Positions 26,883-34,219 of a stretch of 34,219 nt of DNA are shown piece by piece. Positions within the stretch are counted from its first letter, which is position 1, and every line of letters starts with the position of its first letter. The notes beneath the pieces are model-generated. The model made no database searches and was not told the DNA's origin. It was given only the letters and a program-made list of their open reading frames with translations. The stretch spans positions 1 to 34,219 of the forward strand of contig JAEIOG010000053.1 of assembly GCA_016342495.1 (NCBI GenBank), written 5' to 3'. A program made the position numbers and the translations under genes. Source of the stretch: Phycisphaerae bacterium (GTDB lineage Bacteria; Planctomycetota; Phycisphaerae; Sedimentisphaerales; SM23-30).

Positions 26883-28031
26883 ATGGCCAAAGAAAAGAAG
26901 ATAATCAAGCATCAGGAAATTTATAACAGTATATGTAATAATATTTTAAATGGGCAATACCAGCCTGGTGAGTTGATTCCTACAGAAATAGAATTAGCAA
27001 AAAAATTTAAGGCTTCGCGCCCAACTGTAGGTCGGGCCATGCGTGACCTCGAACAAAAGGGATTAATCTTTAGAAAGCAGGGACGCGGTACATTTGTACG
27101 GGAGGCAACGCATTCGCGCGGACAGACTCTTGGAATTCTTATGCATTGGCAGGATGTTCAGACTGATACAAATCTGAGTATTTTTGGTGCTATGGTTCCG
27201 GAAATGTCCAGAGTTGCTTCAAGGATGGGCTATTCTCTTATGCTTAACGATTCCCATTCTACCGAAATTGAGGAGGTTGTGAAACGGGCCCAAAATATAT
27301 GCCAGCAATTGATTGAGCTTCAAGTGGCAGGTGTGTTTTTTACCCCTTTGGAACTTGGGCATGACGATTTGGCAGTTAATCAGGAGCTTGCTGATACTTT
27401 TGACCGGGCAGGGGTTGCTGTAACTCTGTTAGATCGTGATCTTGACGACACGCATATACGTAGTAAATATGATATTGTAGGTGTAGATAATGAGCATTCG
27501 GCATATGTTTTAACCAATCATCTTTGGGATAGAGGGTGTCGTAAAATTGATTTTTTGGTAGGCGATAAGGTTAGTTCTGCCTTAACGGACCGTCTTTGTG
27601 GTTATAGGCAGTTTCTTGCCGATCAACAGGTTGAGTTTGAGCCCCAACGTGTTCATCACTTTGATGCTAAGAAATATTTTACTGAGCCAGTTGGTTTTAT
27701 TCCTCAAGAGATCATTGATTTCGTCGAAAAGGTCAAAAGTGACGATGTTGACGCTGTTATGTGTGGTAATGATGCAACCGCTGCCCGATTGATACAATTT
27801 ATGACCAGAAATGGAATTCAGGTCCCTAAAGAAGTTAAAATTACCGGTTTTGATGATTTACCTATAAATGCTTATTTGCCTGTACCTTTAACTACTGTTT
27901 GCCAGCGACCCCAATTTTTGGCCTATGAAGCAGTGCGAACTTTGCTTAATCGGATTGAAGAGCCTGATTTTCCTGCTCGAGATATTATGGTGACAACCAA
28001 GTTGATTATACGGGCATCCAGTGGCATTTAG
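26883..28031 (+). CDS. GntR-HTH / LacI-type sensor transcriptional regulator (AraR-like architecture)
   Basis: 382 residues. The N-terminal 75 residues are a GntR winged helix-turn-helix: PGELIPTEIELAKKFKASRP, then TVGRAMRDLEQKGLIFRKQGRGTFV. From about residue 80 the protein matches the LacI/periplasmic-binding-protein sensor fold: QTLGILMHW start, IVGVDNEHSAYVLTNHLW, the C-terminal KITGFDDLPINAYLPVPLTTV, and a closing arm. This domain pairing is that of Bacillus AraR, a sugar-released repressor. It probably senses the sugar imported by the divergent symporter and controls the cluster through the four TGTA-AW-TACA palindromes (inference). The ribosome site before the ATG is weak (AGAAAAG, about 12 bases). 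Transport and regulator genes share a 212-base control region. Confidence 0.9.
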   Translation: MAKEKKIIKHQEIYNSICNNILNGQYQPGELIPTEIELAKKFKASRPTVGRAMRDLEQKGLIFRKQGRGTFVREATHSRGQTLGILMHWQDVQTDTNLSIFGAMVPEMSRVASRMGYSLMLNDSHSTEIEEVVKRAQNICQQLIELQVAGVFFTPLELGHDDLAVNQELADTFDRAGVAVTLLDRDLDDTHIRSKYDIVGVDNEHSAYVLTNHLWDRGCRKIDFLVGDKVSSALTDRLCGYRQFLADQQVEFEPQRVHHFDAKKYFTEPVGFIPQEIIDFVEKVKSDDVDAVMCGNDATAARLIQFMTRNGIQVPKEVKITGFDDLPINAYLPVPLTTVCQRPQFLAYEAVRTLLNRIEEPDFPARDIMVTTKLIIRASSGI

Positions 28032-28085
28032 GATTCGCCCAAGATCACAATATATAATACTCCCATGATATCAGCACGAAAAAAG

Positions 28086-28536
28086 TTATAGTTCAAACCA
28101 TAACCCTTTTGCAACAAATAACTTGTGATTTATTGTGCAAACTGTAATATAGTTGAGATTGTCCTTGTGCGTAAATCAGCTATCAAAAGTAAAGTCTCCC
28201 AGAATATCATTGGCAACACTCCAGTCAACCAGATGGCGGATAAGGACATTGTGGTTCTGAAATTCTATCTCTTTCTTCTGGCATTCATCCTTTTTATTGA
28301 TCAGCATTGAGGGTTTCGGCGTCCCAGTTAACTTCAGTGATAAAGCGATTCAGGCAGGATTGATCAGTGGTAAAAGCGAACTCCCGAGTTATCGCCGAAA
28401 CATTCTTTTTGCGGACAATAAACAAACCGGTGATGCATTCAGCAAAGTGACGTCGCTCCGGATCATTCTGAAAATGATAGCCGAATCGGTCCAACGCTTG
28501 CTGGACGACGGTAGGGTATTGTATAATAGATGGCAT
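28086..28536 (-). pseudogene. Decayed DDE transposase (IS701-like)
   Basis: Two pieces of one transposase lie head to tail on the minus strand. Piece A (28536-28294, with AGGAG before its ATG) gives an N-terminal domain with FGYHFQNDPERRHFAECITG and TTDQSCLNRFITEVNWD, followed by a TAA. Piece B, in another frame (28307-28086), gives a more C-terminal segment: DECQKKEIEFQNHNVLIRHL and DWSVANDILGDFTFDS, then TGA at 28178-28176, then FTHKDNLNYI. In intact relatives of this type the stop position is commonly Trp (FDSWFT), so a TGG-to-TGA change is likely. The middle part of the gene, including catalytic acids, is missing between A and B. No terminal inverted repeats could be defined. The rest of 28032-28682 holds nothing else that I can support. 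Confidence 0.75.
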
Positions 28537-28682
28537 CCAAAAATCTCCTATACGAGTTTTTTTGGGTGTCCTGCTACTAATATTTATCGGCCTATAACCC
28601 ATTTTTACCTTAATTATTTAATTTTGCAAAAGTTCAGTTAATATTTTTCAAAACAATTCCTTAAGCAAAAAACATACACTAA

Positions 28683-29459
28683 TTACCAAAATAGTCTCGT
28701 AGACCCTCCAGTACCCGATGGAGCCCATCCCGAATAATGATTATGCATTTCTGAAAAATCAGTCCAATTAACATGAGAATCCAGGAACATTACATTTCCA
28801 CCTTTAGCTTTCTGCCCACTCAGATGATTTGATGGGACAATACCCAATATGTCTGCTCCTCTGATATTATAGAAATCTTCAAGGTCTTCAACTGGCATCA
28901 GTGCCCCTTCCTGAGTCCAGACCAAGTCTGCAGCTAAAGGATGCCCAGATGCCATTTTTGCTGTTATCTTGGAGACATACATTTTTTTTCCTTTATATGG
29001 ACTTTGAGAATAAATCCATGTTTTGCGATTTGCATTGCCCCAATTGGCGAACCAGAAATAATCAGTAATATACCATCCTGTATCATTAGCATCAGAACCA
29101 TGCGATGCAGCATATTCATCAAGTGTTTTCAATGTCGGGGCATTGCGTTTGTGAGAAGGACAGAACAATGTATCAATTGTACCACCATTTTCTTTTCTGA
29201 TCAATTTAGCTAAGGGGACAGGGATATCAAAAGGCCACGACCCCACCTGTGCATCTGTAGTTTCTGGAAGCTTATCATTGTTTTCTGATGCATACATTTG
29301 CAATGTCAAACCATTCTGGTGCATATTACTTGAACAAACTGTTTTCTTAGCTGCTTCTCTTGCTCTGCTTAAGGCAGGCATTAATATAGAAACCAGCAAT
29401 GCTATAATTGAAATAACCACCAGTAGTTCTATCAAAGTAAAGCCATTTTTCTTTTTCAT
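28683..29459 (-). CDS. Prepilin-like protein
   Basis: 258 residues. [19 protein letters not shown] is the prepilin cleavage and methylation signature (cleavage after G6), followed by [19 protein letters not shown]. The C-terminal part, [19 protein letters not shown], is a loose version of the planctomycete H-X9-DG ending, with a longer spacing and DS in place of DG. The start is fixed by AGAGGAA just before ATG 29459; an earlier in-frame ATG at 29516 lies close to the upstream terminator and would place a non-leader stretch before the signature. It lies downstream of the LamG/dockerin-like gene on the same strand, separated by a strong terminator. A second, distinct pseudopilin sits at 2239-3057. 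Role unknown; likely inner-membrane or envelope-spanning. Confidence 0.88.
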   Translation of the reverse strand: MKKKNGFTLIELLVVISIIALLVSILMPALSRAREAAKKTVCSSNMHQNGLTLQMYASENNDKLPETTDAQVGSWPFDIPVPLAKLIRKENGGTIDTLFCPSHKRNAPTLKTLDEYAASHGSDANDTGWYITDYFWFANWGNANRKTWIYSQSPYKGKKMYVSKITAKMASGHPLAADLVWTQEGALMPVEDLEDFYNIRGADILGIVPSNHLSGQKAKGGNVMFLDSHVNWTDFSEMHNHYSGWAPSGTGGSTRLFW

Positions 29460-29498
29460 TATAATTCCTCTAAAAATCATCATAATCAATGATTGATT

Positions 29499-29537
29499 AA
29501 AAATTCCGGAACCCACAACAAAAAATGTGGGTTCCGG
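29499..29537 (-). terminator. Intrinsic terminator after the LamG/dockerin-like gene
   Basis: CCGGAACCCACA and TGTGGGTTCCGG (29506-29517 and 29526-29537) form a perfect 12-base stem with an 8-base loop. Read on the minus strand it is followed by AATTTTTAAT. It closes the 31699-29570 gene about 33 bases after its stop and may limit, but need not abolish, read-through into the pseudopilin. Confidence 0.85.
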
Positions 29538-29569
29538 CTAAGTCTCAAAAGTTTCAGTTCATATAATGA

Positions 29570-31699
29570 CTATTCCGCGCTATCTACACAACTTGGGAAC
29601 AAGCCACAATCAAGCCAACTGGCTGATATGAGTGCGAAATCTGCAAGATTAACGATACAGTCGCCATCTAAATCTACAGGGTTTGGATTAATACAGAAAT
29701 CTCCAACAACATCAGAATAGCCCATAGCAATTTCTGTTGCAGTCATTGGATAGTTGTAAAGTTGGACAGTATCCAATGTGATAGTGGTAAAGTCTCTTAC
29801 TGACCAACCATCGCCATCATCATAAACTCTGCAAGCCAAAGCTACAGGAGAAATGGTAGAAGTAATAACACTCGAAACATTATCAGTGACAGCAAGCTTA
29901 CCATCAACATAAACTTTCTTTACACCAGCAAGGCTATCAAAAGTACCAACAACTTGATGCCATTGATCATCAGCAAGTTGCACATTTGAAGGACTACCAT
30001 CATCAGCGCCGGTTCCACGAGTTGTAAAGCCAGCTGAGCCACTGCCCCATACTTCGCGTAACTGCCAGCCTTGACCTTCGCCACGACGAGAAACAATTGC
30101 GTTCCACGAATACAATACATCAGTCTTGACCCATACCTTAATGGTACAGAATTCATTCATTGGATCAAAATAACTTGCCTGGGCAGGATCTGTCCATATT
30201 GCTGCATTATTAAATTTAACCGCACCATCAATAATACCTTCAACTGCTTCGACTGAACCGCTTTCTAAAAAGAACCACGATTCCGGCGTTGCAGCAACGG
30301 TGCTATTTGGGTCAGTGGCGCTATCTAAAAGCCATTCTGCCAATTTTAGCTTTTCAGTAATTTCAGCCGTTCCAGAATTAACCGGACCTGAGGTGTTAGT
30401 CACACTACACCAATAGGTGTTAGTCAACATTGCCGCATCAGCTATTGTGACTTCCAGCGTTGCGCTGTTAGTACCAACAGGATTCGATGTGTCGCCAGTT
30501 TCACCCTGGTACCACTGGTAGTCTAGACCAATTCCCAATGGATCTGTAGCATTAATAACAACATCGACAGTTTCACCAATTGCGGCAAAAACATCAGCAG
30601 GACTGCCAATTGCAATTACAGGTAGTGATAATTCTGTTTCAAATTTCCATACAGAACCCTGAACAATATCATTAGGATCTGTAGAACCTGCTACCAGAAC
30701 ACTATCAATACGCCAAAAATAAGTATTGTCATTATACATAGTTGGAGAGAAAGTAGTAGCAGCGGTATTGCCTACTAAATCTGCTGCTGTGATGTCAGCT
30801 GAGCCACCCAGATAAACATTATAGCTAACTGGAGAAGCGTCATCACCTGAAAGCCAGGACAAAGCTGAATCAGATGGAACGCCAGTTGCATTTTCAGCTG
30901 GGTTAGGATTTTGAGCGGACATCTTACTTTCAATTACATCATTCCATGTAGTGGCAAAACGTGCTTCATCAAATTTCCATTGTTTAACACCACGATATGT
31001 CCAGGTTTCAAATGACATATCCACACCTGATATTGTAGTGGTTTTTGATGCATCTTGATTATCTTCTGATTTGGCTAGATCAGGATCAATCCAAAATGTA
31101 ACATCATCAAAGGCATTCGGATTAAATTTTATTTTCATGACAATCAAATGAGTATTAACATCAATAGCAACACCTGGAGTGCCAATATTTGCTTCGATAC
31201 GTGTACCATGTTGTACCACAAAGCCATATTCATTATATCCCCAGGGATGGCCTAAAAACATATTTTCGCCACCATTTTGATATGTAGTAATACCAACCCA
31301 GCTATCTGAACCAGTATCGGCAGAAGCCTGAACAAGAAGACTGATATACAAGATACCATCCACAGGTCCACTACCAATATTCCCGGCATTCCAAAGGCCA
31401 GCTTGAGCAAAAGGTCCTACTGGGGTAAGATCGAGACGCGTTTCAAGCGTGGTATTACCATCGCCATCAATCTGTACTGCTTTTCCTGATGTAGGAAGAC
31501 CAGGATATGTCAATCCGGCAGAAACGACTTGACTGGTGTCACCATACCAGGCTATGCCAGGCAGATATCCAGTGCCGGTTACCGTCTGGCCAGCAATATT
31601 TCCCTCAGTGTAATCAAAGCCTTCATAAGACAATAATTCTGCATGTGCAACAACGGCCAAAGCCAAGCACAAAATCATACCAATTAATACACGATTCAT
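29570..31699 (-). CDS. Secreted LamG protein with Ig/Fn3-like domains and dockerin-like tail
   Basis: 709 residues, with the signal peptide MNRVLIGMILCLALAVVAHA. The N-terminal ~230 residues are a concanavalin-like region common in planctomycetes (LLSYEGFDYTEG... and a KFDEARFATTWNDV end). An Fn3-like segment (YNVYLGGSADITAADLVG) near 260-350 and an Ig-like segment (DYQWYQGETG) near 365-445 follow. A LamG domain occupies about 451-650 (LAEWLLDSA, DGAVKFNNAAIW, WHQVVGTFD). It ends with one dockerin-like loop, VDLDGDCIVNLADFALISASW, and a short Cys-containing tail. GGAGGAA precedes ATG 31699; seven earlier in-frame codons from 31720 overlap the ribosome site. Likely a surface glycan-binding protein with no catalytic motif seen. 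It is 169 bases downstream of the FecR gene and may be a target of the sigma factor. Confidence 0.83.
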   Translation of the reverse strand: MNRVLIGMILCLALAVVAHAELLSYEGFDYTEGNIAGQTVTGTGYLPGIAWYGDTSQVVSAGLTYPGLPTSGKAVQIDGDGNTTLETRLDLTPVGPFAQAGLWNAGNIGSGPVDGILYISLLVQASADTGSDSWVGITTYQNGGENMFLGHPWGYNEYGFVVQHGTRIEANIGTPGVAIDVNTHLIVMKIKFNPNAFDDVTFWIDPDLAKSEDNQDASKTTTISGVDMSFETWTYRGVKQWKFDEARFATTWNDVIESKMSAQNPNPAENATGVPSDSALSWLSGDDASPVSYNVYLGGSADITAADLVGNTAATTFSPTMYNDNTYFWRIDSVLVAGSTDPNDIVQGSVWKFETELSLPVIAIGSPADVFAAIGETVDVVINATDPLGIGLDYQWYQGETGDTSNPVGTNSATLEVTIADAAMLTNTYWCSVTNTSGPVNSGTAEITEKLKLAEWLLDSATDPNSTVAATPESWFFLESGSVEAVEGIIDGAVKFNNAAIWTDPAQASYFDPMNEFCTIKVWVKTDVLYSWNAIVSRRGEGQGWQLREVWGSGSAGFTTRGTGADDGSPSNVQLADDQWHQVVGTFDSLAGVKKVYVDGKLAVTDNVSSVITSTISPVALACRVYDDGDGWSVRDFTTITLDTVQLYNYPMTATEIAMGYSDVVGDFCINPNPVDLDGDCIVNLADFALISASWLDCGLFPSCVDSAE

Positions 31700-31868
31700 A
31701 AGAATTCCTCCATTAAACATGTGTTAAACATAACTAAACTTAATTCATAAACAAAACTACGATTACAACAAATTCCTATTACTCCTTTCTTTTTATATTA
31801 AATGTTGTTCATTTATATACATACATTACTGATATTACGATGCAAGAAATAACCCTTGCTTATTCTTT

Positions 31869-33539
31869 TCAATTTAGCACTAATACTGCCTCGGTCAGCA
31901 TGAACCAGTCAAAGGCAGTGCTATCACCTGCATCTGTTACCGCAAGTGTTAAAAATCTGTTATTGCTTTTGATGGGGACACTGACTCTGGAGGGTTTGTC
32001 ACGCCAGGACATGGTTATTTTTTTGCCCTGAATCGTACCATCGACTATTACATAAAACGAAACCTTGCCTCCATCGCTTTGCGGGTCAAATCCTCTATCC
32101 CTTTTGACTGTGTCAGAGATGCCGCATAATGTTTCAAAACTTACAATATCGATATTTGCCATTGAGCCTCTGATTGCATCAAGGTCAAATGTAATTGCCT
32201 GATTGGAATGCATGCCGATTGCAGGATTTACTTTGCTGACAAACTCTTTTCTTGCCAGCTGCAGCATATGTTTTTCGACTAAATTGGAGCAATGCCAGGC
32301 ACCATTTGCTATTGCTCCATGGTAAACGGGCCAACCATCAGGGAAATGGTAGGTGTTACCTATACTGTTTATTTTGATGGGACCATTTTGGCCATTAGGC
32401 ACAAAAACACCATCAATAAAAGGATTTTCTTCTACAGAATGATAGCCAGCTTCAGCGGGAATTGAAGACATTATTTCTGCCGAAGCATCTAGCTGCTGAC
32501 CAGTATCTGGATTAATTGCCCAGCCCAGTTCTCCGGTGCCAAAGCCATTGCCGCCCCCAACGATATCGGCTAAGTCCAGCCTTACCCCTGGCATTGCAAA
32601 CATATTTCGGTCAGGCAGAGCCCTGGCAAAACGAGCGGGCTGAAATTTCCGTGCAACATTTTTTTTTGTTTTATCCACGAATGCTGCCTGTGACGTGTGA
32701 AGAAACTTTGAATCTTCGAATAATAACGGATTAGAGCCACTTCGAAGAGCAACTTTGCCTTTGAATATATGGGTTTCTACTTGGCCCTGAGTATCAACTG
32801 AGACGCCAAATTCTGTGCCATAATCAATCACCGAAGCAAACTGAGACCGAACAGTAAATCCAATAGCGTTTTTTGGTACATTAGCTGAAAGTGAACCATA
32901 CTTGAGAAATACCTGGTTTGAATTTTCCAGTTCTACCCCACATGGACCTTGAAGAATAAGTTCTACTCCATCATTCATTGAGATACTTGCAAAACCCTCT
33001 TTTAGCTCAATTAGACCAGACCTTAGCTGATCATCAATATGACGTACAGTTGCCCATCGAGCATTCACTTCATCAGTTATACTGGCAATAATTGGCTTGG
33101 ATTTTGGTGCTGGTGTATTTTTAATGCCCTTCTCTGTCAAATTTAAGAATACCGCGAACATTATCATCGCTGCGACGCTACCCATTATCTTCCAGAATTG
33201 GCTACTTGAAAATTCCTTGCGAGGAACATATATGTTATTGCTATCTGTAGGTGTAGACTGAGTCGCTTTGCTCTTTATCTCACACTCTAAAATATCTTGA
33301 AGAAATATCTCTGCAAGCATTGTTTTTTCAGGAGCTTCTATATCTGCGATGTGCAAGTCCTCGCATACTTTCTCCATTCCAGTTGTTATATTAAGATATT
33401 CACAGTAATATCGCCTCAATTCTGGGAAATGTATAATATACTCGTTCAGTTGTTTGCTCTGTTCTGGCGTAATTGAACTGTCCAGCGAGCATTCAATCAG
33501 CTCACGAATTACCTGATATTTGTCTGTAGAATCATTCAT
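31869..33539 (-). CDS. FecR-type anti-sigma/sensor protein with C-terminal NPCBM-like domain
   Basis: 556 residues. The N-terminal ~100 residues are cytoplasmic and of the planctomycete FecR type (SLDSSITPEQSKQLNEYI, PELRRYYCEYL). A single membrane helix (FWKIMGSVAAMIMFAVFLNL) lies at about 113-135. The FecR domain at about 190-270 includes LQGPCGVELENSNQVFLKYG, SVIDYGTEFGVSV and HIFKGKVAL. The C-terminal ~150 residues, with IGMHSNQAITFDLDAIRG and FYVIVDG, fit an NPCBM-like carbohydrate-binding domain. The protein probably senses glycan outside the inner membrane and controls the adjacent sigma factor (inference). Its ATG overlaps the sigma gene's stop as ATGA, which implies translational coupling and decides the start; a further-upstream ATG at 33575 is disfavoured. 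Confidence 0.88.
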   Translation of the reverse strand: MNDSTDKYQVIRELIECSLDSSITPEQSKQLNEYIIHFPELRRYYCEYLNITTGMEKVCEDLHIADIEAPEKTMLAEIFLQDILECEIKSKATQSTPTDSNNIYVPRKEFSSSQFWKIMGSVAAMIMFAVFLNLTEKGIKNTPAPKSKPIIASITDEVNARWATVRHIDDQLRSGLIELKEGFASISMNDGVELILQGPCGVELENSNQVFLKYGSLSANVPKNAIGFTVRSQFASVIDYGTEFGVSVDTQGQVETHIFKGKVALRSGSNPLLFEDSKFLHTSQAAFVDKTKKNVARKFQPARFARALPDRNMFAMPGVRLDLADIVGGGNGFGTGELGWAINPDTGQQLDASAEIMSSIPAEAGYHSVEENPFIDGVFVPNGQNGPIKINSIGNTYHFPDGWPVYHGAIANGAWHCSNLVEKHMLQLARKEFVSKVNPAIGMHSNQAITFDLDAIRGSMANIDIVSFETLCGISDTVKRDRGFDPQSDGGKVSFYVIVDGTIQGKKITMSWRDKPSRVSVPIKSNNRFLTLAVTDAGDSTAFDWFMLTEAVLVLN

Positions 33540-34033
33540 CAAACGCCTCCAGCAGAAATAGCCCGGCGAACACAATCAAGCAGCAAGCCTTTAACACGCG
33601 AAAAGCGTTTATAAATAACATTGCTTGTCACGCCAACTTCTTCGGCGATTTTTTTAACAGAGACATCATGCACAAACCTTTTCTTGAAAAGATCCAGTTC
33701 TTTGGTGGGAAGTTTCTTTGCACATAGCTTTAATGCTTCATATCTATCGTCCATTTCAGAATAGAGATTATGATTTTCCTGAACGACTAAATCGATAGCT
33801 TCTACGCTGAGAATGAGTCGATTCCGCTTTTTTTTCTTTCGATATGTCAAAACCTGATATTTCGCGATTGTTATCGCCCAGGCAATAAAATTTGAACCTT
33901 GTTCAAAATCTTCAAAATTCTCCCACATATAGGTGACTGTGAGCTGTAGAACATCATCGGCATCAATTTTGTTCGGAACCATAGCCAGAATAAAGCTGTG
34001 AATTTTGTAGTAATTCGCAGTCAGTAAGCTCAC
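33539..34033 (-). CDS. ECF-type RNA polymerase sigma factor (planctomycete family)
   Basis: 164 residues from a GTG. Region 2 includes ADDVLQLTVTYMWENFEDFE and NFIAWAITIAKYQVL, and region 4 includes LPTKELDLFKKRF and VSVKKIAEEVGVTSNVIYKR, in the usual planctomycete/verrucomicrobial ECF pattern. It directs transcription of a target set, probably under control of the FecR-NPCBM protein it overlaps. The start is doubtful. The frame stays open upstream of the GTG through NSEDNRTPFVSLLT, which looks like the conserved family N-terminus, back to a TAG at 34114-34112, with no ATG, GTG or TTG in between; ATT at 34078 or CTG at 34090 are possible rare starts. The region 34034-34219 otherwise shows only A/T-rich DNA with no assignable promoter. 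Confidence 0.88.
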   Translation of the reverse strand: MSLLTANYYKIHSFILAMVPNKIDADDVLQLTVTYMWENFEDFEQGSNFIAWAITIAKYQVLTYRKKKKRNRLILSVEAIDLVVQENHNLYSEMDDRYEALKLCAKKLPTKELDLFKKRFVHDVSVKKIAEEVGVTSNVIYKRFSRVKGLLLDCVRRAISAGGV

Positions 34034-34219
34034 AAATGGAGTTCGATTGTCTTCAGAGTTGTGTTTTTCGTTTTTAATATTTATATCCAGTCTTAAACAT
34101 ATTAGATTCTGCTAATGAGGCTTCTAAATTAATAAGGCATTATTGAGCCTGTTGCATAAATAATTAGTTCTTTTTACAAGTGAATAATTCCAGCTTTTCG
34201 TTTATAATCTGGGCAATGG

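Noticed and set aside
28081-28105. Terminator of the regulator gene (GTTATAGT/ACCATAAC stem)
   Set aside because: The stem has a wobble pair, is A/T-rich and is not followed by a T-run; the bases also belong to the end of the transposase remnant.
28297-28641. 114-codon plus-strand reading frame
   Set aside because: It lies antisense to the transposase remnant, whose minus-strand peptide has clear family motifs and a ribosome site; the plus-strand peptide resembles nothing known to me.

Overview
The window looks like a polysaccharide-utilisation region from a planctomycete of the class Phycisphaerae, probably a Sedimentisphaerales-type bacterium. This rests on a combination of features: A/T-rich coding DNA, many secreted sulfatases with Tat-like leaders, stand-alone prepilin-like proteins with the [24 protein letters not shown]-terminus, single dockerin-like motifs of the form DxNGDCxVDLxDFAxLAxxWL, a PEP-CTERM protein, a CotH/lamin-tail giant, and a planctomycete-style ECF sigma factor paired with a FecR protein. 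The taxonomic assignment is inference; no rRNA or housekeeping gene is present.

Layout. 1-90 is a scrap of transposase. 129-1814 (minus) is a sulfatase, divergent from a plus-strand run 2239-7702 that encodes a pseudopilin, a second sulfatase and a GH38-type alpha-mannosidase homologue. A ~620-base intergenic control region follows. Then comes a long plus-strand series, 8323-24479: two paralogous dockerin-like proteins, a PEP-CTERM protein, a GH99/GH71-like hydrolase, a tandem beta-helix (pectate-lyase-3-like) protein and a 1741-residue LamG/lamin-tail/CotH protein. The first five of these share a ~230-residue N-terminal module, present in six copies. Convergent to this is a sodium:solute symporter (24637-26670, minus), divergent from a GntR-HTH/LacI-sensor regulator of AraR architecture (26883-28031). 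28086-28536 (minus) is a decayed transposase. The right end is all minus strand: ECF sigma factor, FecR-NPCBM anti-sigma-like protein (ATGA overlap), LamG/dockerin-like protein, and a second pseudopilin.

How the parts may work together (inference). Secreted sulfatases, a GH38 homologue and a GH99-like enzyme suggest a sulfated, possibly alpha-mannose-containing glycan. The shared N-terminal module would be a binding or scaffold domain joining enzymes and non-catalytic surface proteins. The symporter would import the released sugar, and the GntR/LacI-type regulator would sense it. Four near-identical palindromes (TGTA-AW-TACA core) lie in pairs in the two large control regions and are good candidates for its operators. 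The ECF/FecR pair, whose FecR protein carries a C-terminal NPCBM-like carbohydrate-binding domain, looks like a second, surface glycan-sensing circuit.

Most notable observations: the six-copy module family with different C-terminal fates, the GH38 homologue in which the canonical catalytic/zinc-ligand Asp is Phe, the palindrome regulon, and a 13-G tract in the divergent control region. No tRNA, rRNA or CRISPR array was seen.
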